From an uncultured Acidimicrobiales bacterium (GTDB lineage Bacteria > Actinomycetota > Acidimicrobiia > Acidimicrobiales > Aldehydirespiratoraceae), in assembly GCA_938091985.1 (NCBI GenBank), contig CALKOE010000096.1:1-5923 (forward strand): 5,923 nucleotides of DNA, read 5' to 3'. This document shows positions 1-4,528 of this stretch, piece by piece (position 1 is the first letter of the stretch; every line of letters starts with the position of its first letter). Below the pieces are notes generated by a model. That model made no database searches. It worked only from the letters and a program-made list of their open reading frames with translations, and was not told the DNA's origin. Made by a program: the position numbers and the translations under genes.

Positions 1-1
1 C

Positions 2-271
2 TACGACGCCCGCGTGATCGCCCGTCTGAGAGACGAGGTCCACGTTGCGATCGTGCCGATCGTCGCGACGGTCGCCGAAGCCGAGCCTCGGTTCGCGCGC
101 TACACCGATCGCCTATTGGCCGCCTTGGCCGCCATCGAGGCAGGCGACCCGCAGATGGTGGCCCACCCGCTCCGCGACAGCTACCACACCGTCTGGTTCG
201 AGCTGCACGAGGAGCTGATCCGCCTCTCGGGCCGCAACCGCGCCGACGAGGCGGCTGCCGGACGAGCCTGA
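2..271 (+). CDS. C-terminal fragment of an unrecognised helical protein
   Basis: The frame is open from the window edge to a TGA at 269-271, giving the last 89 residues of a gene that begins outside. The sequence is Ala/Glu/Arg-rich and looks fully alpha-helical. Its most distinctive part is SYHTVWFELHEELIRLSGR near the end, followed by an acidic/Ala tail. I have an uncertain memory of similar C-terminal segments (an ELHEDL-type motif after a DSYH) in actinobacterial proteins connected with pyruvate phosphate dikinase or PEP-utilising enzymes, but this is not enough to assign a function. An internal ATG-like start at 14 is only a codon inside the longer frame. The next gene begins 34 bp downstream on the same strand, so the two may be cotranscribed. 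Confidence 0.6.
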   Translation, partial: YDARVIARLRDEVHVAIVPIVATVAEAEPRFARYTDRLLAALAAIEAGDPQMVAHPLRDSYHTVWFELHEELIRLSGRNRADEAAAGRA

Positions 272-305
272 GCCGCGGCACCAAGTCGCCGGTAGTGTCC
301 GCGAG

Positions 306-1121
306 GTGAGTCCGGACTGGTTCGACCCGCTTGGCCTTCGGGGCAGCAAACTCGATCCGTTCACCATGTTTCGCGACGCACTCCGTGGCGAGGGTCTGGC
401 GCACCAGTCGGCGGAGAGAATGGCGACCAACATCGCCCAACGGCTTGTCGGGCGGAAGATTCGCGTCGAGGGTGATCTGGAGATCTCTGCCACAGTCGAT
501 GCTGTCGAAGAGGTTCGCCCTCCGACCGCGCTCGACGTCTTTCCCGCTGGCGTAGCCGAGGCTCCGATGTGGTCGCGAGTGCGGGGACGTCTGCGCGACG
601 TGACGGTAGGGGACTGGCACGCGACCGAAGTGGCACTCACGGCGGACGACCTCGTTCTCGTCGGGGCGACCGCCGACCGTCTCCGCGTCGGACATGTCGA
701 CTTCGTCGCCACGGTCGAATCAGCCGAGGTCGAGCGGTGGGCGGCCGAGATCGACGGTGATCATCGGCTCCGCATCAGCGAGAACCGAATCGAAGTCACC
801 GACCGCCGACTCGAGCGTTGGGTTTGGTTGGAGGTGGCGGTCAGCGCGGCTGACCGAACTATCACGGTCGAGCCTCGTCAGCTCCGGCTGTTCGGTCGTC
901 CGATACCGATGGTGTCGTGGCTCAAGCGAGCGATCACGAGGCCTGCACCATGGATGCCCGCCAACGTGAGCATCGAGTCGGTGTCGGTCGAGGGCGACCA
1001 AGCGATCCTTGCCGGCAGTGTGGGCACCACGCTCGTGCCGGTCGACGTGGCGAAAGTGCTCACCGACCTCGGCACCGAGGGCACCATGTCGGTACTCAGA
1101 ATCGTGACCGGTGACTGGTAG
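306..1121 (+). CDS. DUF2993 / LmeA-like lipid-binding protein
   Basis: This 271-residue protein has the layout of the DUF2993 (LmeA-like) family. An amphipathic N-terminal helix (about residues 17-45) is followed by long alternating beta strands, with weakly conserved blocks such as VGRKIRVEGDLEISATVDAV and VEPRQLRLFGRPIPMVSWL. The final part resembles the family's 'P-x-x-v-x-i-x-x-v-x-v-x-g' ending (MPANVSIESVSVEGD). Mycobacterial LmeA is a periplasmic phospholipid-binding protein linked to lipomannan elongation. This copy shows no signal peptide or membrane segment from either the GTG at 306 or the ATG at 366, so it may be cytoplasmic or peripheral to the membrane. Neither start has a clear Shine-Dalgarno site. 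I chose GTG 306 because the coding pattern continues upstream of 366. The TAG stop (1119-1121) touches the stop of the convergent regulator. The family call rests on overall pattern and is moderate. Confidence 0.62.
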   Translation: MSPDWFDPLGLRGSKLDPFTMFRDALRGEGLAHQSAERMATNIAQRLVGRKIRVEGDLEISATVDAVEEVRPPTALDVFPAGVAEAPMWSRVRGRLRDVTVGDWHATEVALTADDLVLVGATADRLRVGHVDFVATVESAEVERWAAEIDGDHRLRISENRIEVTDRRLERWVWLEVAVSAADRTITVEPRQLRLFGRPIPMVSWLKRAITRPAPWMPANVSIESVSVEGDQAILAGSVGTTLVPVDVAKVLTDLGTEGTMSVLRIVTGDW

Positions 1122-1478
1122 TCAGCTGTCGTCGTTCTCGAGCAGGAACGATTCGTAGATCCGAATCAACACCTGCTTCTGATCAGTGCTGAGATCGCTC
1201 TGGGCATGGATCGTGGCGACGAGGTCGGTGGCCCGGTCCTCGTCGAGGATTCCGGCGCGTACGTAGAGCGACTCGGCGGAGACCTGCAGCGCACGGGCGA
1301 TCTGTTGGAGGATCTCCGCTGACGGGCGCTTCAGGCCGCGTTCGATCTGCGAGAGATACGGATTCGACACATTGGCCAGGTCGGCGAGCTTTCGGACGCT
1401 GAGCTCGGCCTGTCGTCGTTGCTCGCGGATGTATTCGCCGAGATCTTCCCAGGCTTCTCGGGGGTCTTTGTCAGCCAT
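1122..1478 (-). CDS. XRE-family transcriptional regulator
   Basis: This is a 118-residue DNA-binding protein with one Cro/C1-type helix-turn-helix. It begins with the acidic PREAWEDLGEYIREQRRQAE. The HTH spans about residues 14-70: the first HTH helix is around VRKLADLANVS (28-38) and the recognition helix around NPYLSQIERG (39-48), followed by RPSAEILQQIARAL. A short C-terminal helical segment (LSTDQKQVLIRIYESFLLE) completes it. From memory it resembles mycobacterial Rv0474, which sits beside hbhA (Rv0475); here too it neighbours an HbhA-like gene, but in the opposite order. The ATG at 1478 is preferred because GGAGA lies about 7 nt upstream and the family starts close to the PREAW segment. 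A longer frame to 1559 would run through a terminator-like hairpin. No promoter of its own is obvious, so it may depend on read-through from the HbhA-like gene. Confidence 0.9.
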   Translation of the reverse strand: MADKDPREAWEDLGEYIREQRRQAELSVRKLADLANVSNPYLSQIERGLKRPSAEILQQIARALQVSAESLYVRAGILDEDRATDLVATIHAQSDLSTDQKQVLIRIYESFLLENDDS

Positions 1479-1515
1479 GTGTGCTCTCCGGAGATGAGGG
1501 TGGGTGGGAACGCGA

Positions 1516-1548
1516 AACGACCGGGCCACCAGTGGCAGCCCGGTCGTT
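1516..1548 (-). terminator. Hairpin between the HbhA-like gene and the XRE gene
   Basis: A perfect 11-bp inverted repeat (1516-1526 with 1538-1548) encloses an 11-nt loop that can pair further internally. It lies 38 nt beyond the preceding gene's stop on the minus strand. Reading in that direction, the stem ends in GTCGTT and is followed by TCGCGTT, so the U-tract is short and interrupted. It could be a rho-independent terminator of the weak-tail actinobacterial kind, or an attenuating or mRNA-stabilising hairpin that lowers expression of the regulator. On the plus strand no T-tract follows. Confidence 0.55.
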
Positions 1549-1550
1549 CG

Positions 1551-1582
1551 GGGGATCATTCCGGGGGAGGAAGATCAACCCC
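1551..1582 (-). terminator. Bulged hairpin just after the HbhA-like stop codon
   Basis: On the minus strand the arms pair as GGGG, GATC and TTCC with GGAA, GATC and CCCC, giving 12 base pairs with a TT bulge on one side and a single T bulge on the other, around the loop TCCCCC. It begins 4 nt after the TGA and is followed 2 nt later by the perfect hairpin at 1516-1548, so the transcript 3' end would carry two consecutive stems. No U-tract follows this one, so stabilising the 3' end is as likely as termination. Confidence 0.35.
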
Positions 1583-1586
1583 GAGC

Positions 1587-1982
1587 TCAGGCCTTCTTCG
1601 AAGCCGTCTTCTTGGTGGCGGTCTTCTTGGCGCTGGTGGTCTTCTTTGCAGAAGCCTTCGGAGCAGCCTTCGGAGCGGCCTTGGTGGTGCTCTTGGCCTT
1701 GGGGGCGTTGATGCCGATGAAGCTCCATGCCTTGGAACGGTTGGTCGCCATGACATCGGCAACCTGCTCCGGGAAGCGGCCTTCGAACTTCATCGCCTGG
1801 GGCTCGGTGCGGGCCCGGAAGTCGGTGAGGGCTTCGGTGGCCTGCTTGCGAGCGATGGCGCTGTGTTCGACAACGAACTCGGGGGTGGGGAGTTCACGGC
1901 CGACGATGGCATCGGTGACGAGGAGGTTGACGCCAACGGCGGCGTAGGCGACATCCTTGACCTGATCGAGTACTGCGGTCAT
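1587..1982 (-). CDS. Small HbhA-like (heparin-binding hemagglutinin-like) protein with Lys/Ala tail
   Basis: This 131-residue protein has two parts. Residues 1-90 are helical (MTAVLDQVKDVAYAAVGVNL, then DAIVGRELPTP and charged helices with FRARTEPQAMKFEGRFPEQV). Residues 95-131 form a low-complexity tail of Lys, Ala, Thr, Ser and Pro with 13 lysines in 37 residues (APKAAPKASAKK, ATKKTASKK). Helical body, a short 'IGIN-P' linker and Lys/Ala repeats are the plan of mycobacterial HbhA, a surface adhesin and membrane/lipid-body-associated protein of about 199 residues, but this one is a third shorter. A phasin-like or nucleoid-associated role (histone-H1-like tail) is possible. There is no signal peptide, as in HbhA. 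The start is secure: AGGAG lies 8 nt before the ATG, and a near-consensus promoter lies about 80 bp upstream, so high expression is likely. The regulator gene follows on the same strand. Confidence 0.72.
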   Translation of the reverse strand: MTAVLDQVKDVAYAAVGVNLLVTDAIVGRELPTPEFVVEHSAIARKQATEALTDFRARTEPQAMKFEGRFPEQVADVMATNRSKAWSFIGINAPKAKSTTKAAPKAAPKASAKKTTSAKKTATKKTASKKA

Positions 1983-2058
1983 TGTTTCGGCTCCTGAGAG
2001 TAGGTGGGGGAAATCTTGGGGGATTGGGTTCCGAGCGCTTTCTGCGGCGATCGGATGT

Positions 2059-2074
2059 GCTAACTATAACTAGC
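2059..2074. promoter_or_regulatory. Candidate operator, GCTAAC dyad over the -10 box
   Basis: The 16-mer GCTAACTATAACTAGC is an imperfect palindrome (6 of 8 position pairs complementary) and covers the -10 hexamer of the minus-strand promoter. It shares its left half, GCTAAC, with a second dyad exactly 40 bp away. The XRE protein encoded in the same transcription unit is the obvious candidate binder, but that is inference. Confidence 0.4.
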
Positions 2075-2090
2075 AGCACCACGATGTCAA
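2063..2090 (-). promoter_or_regulatory. Near-consensus housekeeping sigma promoter of the HbhA-like gene
   Basis: On the minus strand a perfect -35 hexamer TTGACA (2090-2085) is followed by a 16-nt spacer and the -10 hexamer TATAGT (2068-2063, five of six matches). Transcription would start near 2056, leaving a leader of about 74 nt before the ATG at 1982, with AGGAG at 1995-1991. So close a match in high-GC DNA argues for a strong primary-sigma promoter. The -10 element lies inside a GCTAAC dyad, which suggests repression by steric block. Confidence 0.75.
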
Positions 2091-2098
2091 CCACTTTC

Positions 2099-2114
2099 GC
2101 TAACAAAAGTTTGC
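2099..2114. promoter_or_regulatory. Candidate operator, second GCTAAC dyad upstream of the -35 box
   Basis: GCTAACAAAAGTTTGC has five of its six outer position pairs complementary (GCtAAC / GTTtGC) around an AAAA centre. It lies 8 bp upstream of the -35 box of the HbhA-like gene and 4 bp before the GTG start of the divergent phosphoribosyltransferase, so a protein bound here could influence both. A further half-site, CCTAAC on the minus strand (2126-2121), overlaps that gene's first codons. Confidence 0.35.
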
Positions 2115-2118
2115 ACCC

Positions 2119-2637
2119 GTGTTAGGCGCAGTGCACGTCCTCGGTGACTACTGGCGCGCCACGGTTGACGAGCCGACGCCGTTGGGTGCGCTCGTGGCTG
2201 CGGCCAAGGAGCGCGACGACTCGGCGGCGCGTGCCGAGCTCTGTGCACTGCTCGCCGATCGAGTGCCGCACCTCGCGCTCGATGTCGATTCGCTGGTGCT
2301 CGCCGTGCCTCCCGGTCCCGACCGGACAGCGCACCCCGTGCCGGCGCTGGCCGCCGCGGTGGCAGAGGCCCTCGGCGTGGAGCCGTCCGAGCTCGTCGCC
2401 CGACGCAACGCGACGAAGCGGCTCCGTGACACGGCCATTGAGCTGCGCCGCACCGTCGTGGAGGCCGCGGGCTACGTGGTCACCGGTGATGTCGCAGGTC
2501 GCTCGATCGTTCTTGTCGACGATGTGGTTCTCACCGGAACGACGCTCGGGTACCTGGCCGAGATTCTCGCTGCAGCGGGTGCGACCCGTGTCGATGCGGT
2601 GGTGGTGTGCCGGACCCGTCAGTCCGGGCGCGACTGA
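2119..2637 (+). CDS. ComF-like phosphoribosyltransferase-fold protein
   Basis: This 172-residue protein carries the type I phosphoribosyltransferase signature IVLVDDVVLTGTT (residues 130-142), the loop that binds PRPP. Before it come TPLGALVAAAKERDDSAAR (20-38) and RRNATKRLRDTAIELRR (95-111), which follow the spacing of the 'lKyr-d' and 'R...T..Q..L....R' segments of ComF/GntX-like proteins. The N-terminal zinc-finger cysteines of full ComF are absent and the usual VPVP block is reduced to LAVPPGPDR (61-69). The substrate is therefore unknown and catalysis is not assured. ComF relatives act in DNA uptake or in nucleotide salvage-like reactions. The start is either GTG 2119 or GTG 2131. Neither has a good Shine-Dalgarno sequence, and no convincing plus-strand promoter is visible in the 136-bp divergent gap. 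The stop is 5 bp from the stop of the convergent BON-like gene. Confidence 0.8.
   Translation: MLGAVHVLGDYWRATVDEPTPLGALVAAAKERDDSAARAELCALLADRVPHLALDVDSLVLAVPPGPDRTAHPVPALAAAVAEALGVEPSELVARRNATKRLRDTAIELRRTVVEAAGYVVTGDVAGRSIVLVDDVVLTGTTLGYLAEILAAAGATRVDAVVVCRTRQSGRD
2610..2627. other. Small hairpin at the convergent gene end
   Basis: CCGGAC (2610-2615) and GTCCGG (2622-2627) form a 6-bp perfect stem with a 6-nt loop inside the last codons of the phosphoribosyltransferase gene. A second 5-bp stem, CTGAG/CTCAG (2634-2638 with 2642-2646), straddles both stop codons. Neither has a T-tract. They are the only structures seen that could end transcription from either side of this convergent junction. 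Confidence 0.25.
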
Positions 2638-2642
2638 GCAAC

Positions 2643-2996
2643 TCAGCCGGCGGTGCCGTTCAGGGCATCGAGACCGGCATGGAGCGTGGCAACTGACGGG
2701 GCAGGTGCGGCGACGTCCATCTCGAGCTGGTTGATGACCACGGCAACGTCGGCCCGGGCGGCCAGAGACGCAGAGAGTTCCCGAGCGGTCTCTGGCGACG
2801 GTGCCAGCCCCAAGAGTGTGATGACGTCGCCGTCGAGTTCGAGAGTGATGCTGCCCACAATGAAGCGCTCGACCTCTGCGTCGGTGGTGTCGGGTCCGGC
2901 ATTGAGCAGCAGCCAGCTGCCGGCGAGAACCGAGATGAGCAGAGCCATGCCGAGCCCGGCTGCGAGGCGGCGAGGAAGGCGTGAGGAGTCAGGCAC
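2643..2996 (-). CDS. Membrane-anchored BON-like small protein
   Basis: This 117-residue protein has a basic N-terminus (RLPRR) and one hydrophobic segment (about residues 12-33, containing GLGMALLISVLAGSWLLL), which would place the rest outside the cytoplasm or leave an uncleaved anchor. Residues about 45-92 (IVGSITLELDGDVITLLG, then ETARELSASLAARADVAVVINQLEM) have the strand-helix-strand pattern of a BON domain: the 'v-G-V-x-L-x-G' strand, a helix, then 'V-x-x-V-x-N-x-L'. BON domains bind membranes or other envelope proteins. The GTG at 2996 overlaps the selenoprotein gene by 8 bp (GTGCCTGA) and has no Shine-Dalgarno sequence of its own, so translational coupling is likely. A downstream ATG at Met-17 (2948) would cut into the hydrophobic segment. 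The family is tentative; the topology is well supported. Confidence 0.7.
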   Translation of the reverse strand: MPDSSRLPRRLAAGLGMALLISVLAGSWLLLNAGPDTTDAEVERFIVGSITLELDGDVITLLGLAPSPETARELSASLAARADVAVVINQLEMDVAAPAPSVATLHAGLDALNGTAG

Positions 2997-3621
2997 CGCC
3001 GGGGCGGCGTTCGATTAATCGTTCGATCCAGCGAGAGATGGTGTCGACCTCTTGCGCCCCCTGGACGGGCAGAACCTCGTCGATGACCATGGTGGGCACC
3101 GCAGTGATGCCTTGCTGAACCGCCTCGTTGTGCTCGGCGATGACCTCTTCGGCCAACGACTTCTCGCGTTCGGCCGAGAGCGACAAGAACTCGTCGCGGT
3201 CGAGACCGACGTCGGCAGCGAGGTCGGAGAGAACGGCCCAATCGGAGATGGTGCGGTTCTCGGTGAAGTAGGCCGAGAGCAGGCGGTGGTGAAACGCATC
3301 GCTCGCCTCAGGGTCGATCAGGGCGAGCGATTTGGCCGCGACGTGAGCGGGGACGCTGCTGGTCGGTTGGGTCTCATCGGTCGCCCACACATTGAACTTC
3401 GCCGCTGGTTCGACCGAGGCCGGCCGCAGCCACGACTCGGTGTAGGCCACGAACTTCTCCTGATCGGTCCCCTTGGATTCGGTGCGCAGCAAGAACGCCT
3501 TCCAGGAGACGTCGATCTGATCGCCGAACCGGCGCTTCAGTTCATCGAGACGGACCGTCCCGACGTAGCACCACGGTCAAAGGAAGTCGGACCACGCAAC
3601 GATGCGGATGGGATCGCTCAT
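2989..3621 (-). CDS. Selenocysteine-containing DsbA/FrnE-family thiol oxidoreductase (in-frame TGA = Sec15)
   Basis: The full frame runs from the ATG at 3621 to the TGA at 2991-2989 and encodes 210 residues if the internal TGA at 3579-3577 is read as selenocysteine. The N-terminus reads MSDPIRIVAWSDFL-U-PWCYVG, which is the thioredoxin-fold beta strand and CxxC active site of FrnE-like DsbA proteins with Sec replacing the first, nucleophilic Cys (U15, C18). The rest matches the family: an inserted helical domain (about 50-165), then GITAVPTMVIDEVLPVQGAQ (171-190) with the cis-proline at P176, and a final amphipathic helix. Family members are about 210-240 residues. No signal peptide is present, so it is cytosolic like FrnE. 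AGGG lies 7 nt before the ATG. A SECIS-like hairpin follows the TGA. Conventional gene calling would begin at an internal codon (TTG 3492) and lose the active site. The alternative is a Cys-to-stop mutation (TGC to TGA), but frame, length and family motifs are intact on both sides. Confidence 0.87.
3543..3565 (-). promoter_or_regulatory. Bacterial SECIS element
   Basis: In the mRNA (minus strand) the sequence from 3565 to 3557, CGTCGGGAC, pairs with GTCTCGATG (3551-3543) over nine consecutive positions, including two G-U pairs. The apical loop is GGTCC (3556-3552). The loop begins 20 nt after the TGA; in E. coli fdhF the GGUC of the SECIS loop begins 18 nt after the UGA, counted from memory. 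Bacterial SelB recognises such a stem with a G-U pair of loop bases (GGU) inside the coding sequence. Here the hairpin also encodes V20 to E27 of the oxidoreductase. Stem length, spacing and loop sequence all agree. Confidence 0.82.
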
Positions 3622-3661
3622 GTCTCGACCCTACCGACGTTTTCGGGCCAGAATCAGCGCC

Positions 3662-4528
3662 ATGAACTGTGCATTCATCGGTCTTGGTGTCATGGGGTAC
3701 CCGATGGCCGGTCACCTCCGGTCTGCGGGCCACGAGGTAACCGTCTACAACCGGACGGCTGCGAAGGCGGCCAAGTGGGTGGATGAGCATGGCGGCGTCG
3801 CTGCTGCGAGCCCCGCCGCAGCCGCCGATGGGGCCGACATCGTCTTCCTCTGCGTGGGCGACGACCCCGATGTCCGGGCCGTGACCACCGGTGCTGGCGG
3901 AGTGCTCGAGAGCATGGCGTCTGGATCGGTGCTCGTCGACCACACCACGGCCTCGGCCGACGTCGCCCGCGAGATCCATGCGGCGAGTGCAGCACTCGGG
4001 GTCGGGTTCGTCGACGGGCCGGTATCGGGCGGTCAGGCCGGTGCCGAGAACGGTGTGCTCACCGTGATGTGTGGCGGTGCACAAGAGCACTTCGACCAGG
4101 TCGCGCCCGTCATCGATGCATATGCGCGGGCGTGCACCCTGCTCGGCGGACCCGGTTCTGGCCAGCTCTGCAAGATGGTGAACCAGATCTCGATTGCCGG
4201 CCTGTTGCAAGGGTTGGCCGAGGGAATCGACTTCGCCAGCCGTGCCGGCCTCGACATCGAGAAGGTCGTCGACACCATCTCGAAGGGTGCTGCGGGGTCG
4301 TGGCAGATGGAGAACCGCGCACCGACGATGGCAGCGGGGGAGTTCGACTTCGGCTTCGCCCTCGACTGGATGCGCAAGGACCTAGGGATCTGTCTCGCCG
4401 AGGGCGACAGGATCGGGGCGTCGTTGCCCGTCACTGCTCTGGTCGACCAGTTCTATGCCCAGCTCCAGCGTCAGGGCCATGGTCGCTGGGACACCAGCTC
4501 GCTGATCTCGCTCCTGTCGGGGGAGTGA
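3662..4528 (+). CDS. 3-hydroxyisobutyrate dehydrogenase-family NAD(P)-dependent dehydrogenase
   Basis: This 288-residue beta-hydroxyacid dehydrogenase starts with the Rossmann motif IGLGVMGYPMAGHL (6-19), with N30-R31 after the second strand. The family substrate loop FVDGPVSGGQAGAENG is at 116-131, and the catalytic region GSGQLCKMVNQI (165-176) supplies Lys171 and Asn175. Lys239 in WMRKDLG fits the conserved KDL of the C-terminal helical domain. The enzymes oxidise a 3-hydroxy acid to a 3-oxo acid or aldehyde, or act in reverse on semialdehydes. The ATG at 3662 fits the family N-terminus; there is no Shine-Dalgarno sequence and the leader is at most 40 bp, so it may be leaderless. It overlaps the dioxygenase gene by 4 bp. 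In this context the substrate may be a carnitine-pathway hydroxy acid, or a semialdehyde made downstream. Known carnitine 3-dehydrogenases belong to a different family, so that role is only a suggestion. Confidence 0.92.
   Translation: MNCAFIGLGVMGYPMAGHLRSAGHEVTVYNRTAAKAAKWVDEHGGVAAASPAAAADGADIVFLCVGDDPDVRAVTTGAGGVLESMASGSVLVDHTTASADVAREIHAASAALGVGFVDGPVSGGQAGAENGVLTVMCGGAQEHFDQVAPVIDAYARACTLLGGPGSGQLCKMVNQISIAGLLQGLAEGIDFASRAGLDIEKVVDTISKGAAGSWQMENRAPTMAAGEFDFGFALDWMRKDLGICLAEGDRIGASLPVTALVDQFYAQLQRQGHGRWDTSSLISLLSGE

Noticed and set aside
113..712. 199-residue minus-strand open frame opposite the first two genes
   Set aside because: Ser/Arg/Thr-rich low-complexity translation expected of antisense high-GC DNA; the plus strand shows family-like patterns.
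1479..1559. 27-residue N-terminal extension of the XRE regulator
   Set aside because: It runs through a perfect terminator-like hairpin and does not resemble the family N-terminus, while the ATG at 1478 has GGAGA at good spacing.
2989..3492. Truncated DsbA gene starting at TTG 3492
   Set aside because: This start would delete the first beta strand and the CPWC-equivalent active site. The frame continues upstream through one TGA to an ATG with a ribosome site and family-typical residues.
3553..3578. Alternative stem GACCGT/ACGGTC overlapping the TGA
   Set aside because: It has only 6 bp with a 14-nt loop, is mutually exclusive with the 9-bp stem, and places the loop too close to the UGA for a SECIS.
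3602..3661. 20-residue N-terminal extension of the hydroxyisobutyrate dehydrogenase-family protein
   Set aside because: The Rossmann strand normally begins within the first few residues, which fits the ATG at 3662. The extension is Arg-rich and overlaps the divergent selenoprotein start.
3052..3786. Long plus-strand open frame antisense to the selenoprotein gene
   Set aside because: No recognisable domain and composition typical of a high-GC shadow frame. It crosses the divergent promoter gap and enters the next gene out of frame.
3542..4210. 222-residue minus-strand open frame antisense to the dehydrogenase
   Set aside because: His/Arg/Gly-rich shadow translation without motifs, opposite a clearly coding gene.
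4069..4524. 152-residue upstream extension of the dioxygenase frame
   Set aside because: It lies inside the dehydrogenase gene and reads as Arg/Pro-rich noise. The GTG overlapping the dehydrogenase stop fits the usual length and domain start.
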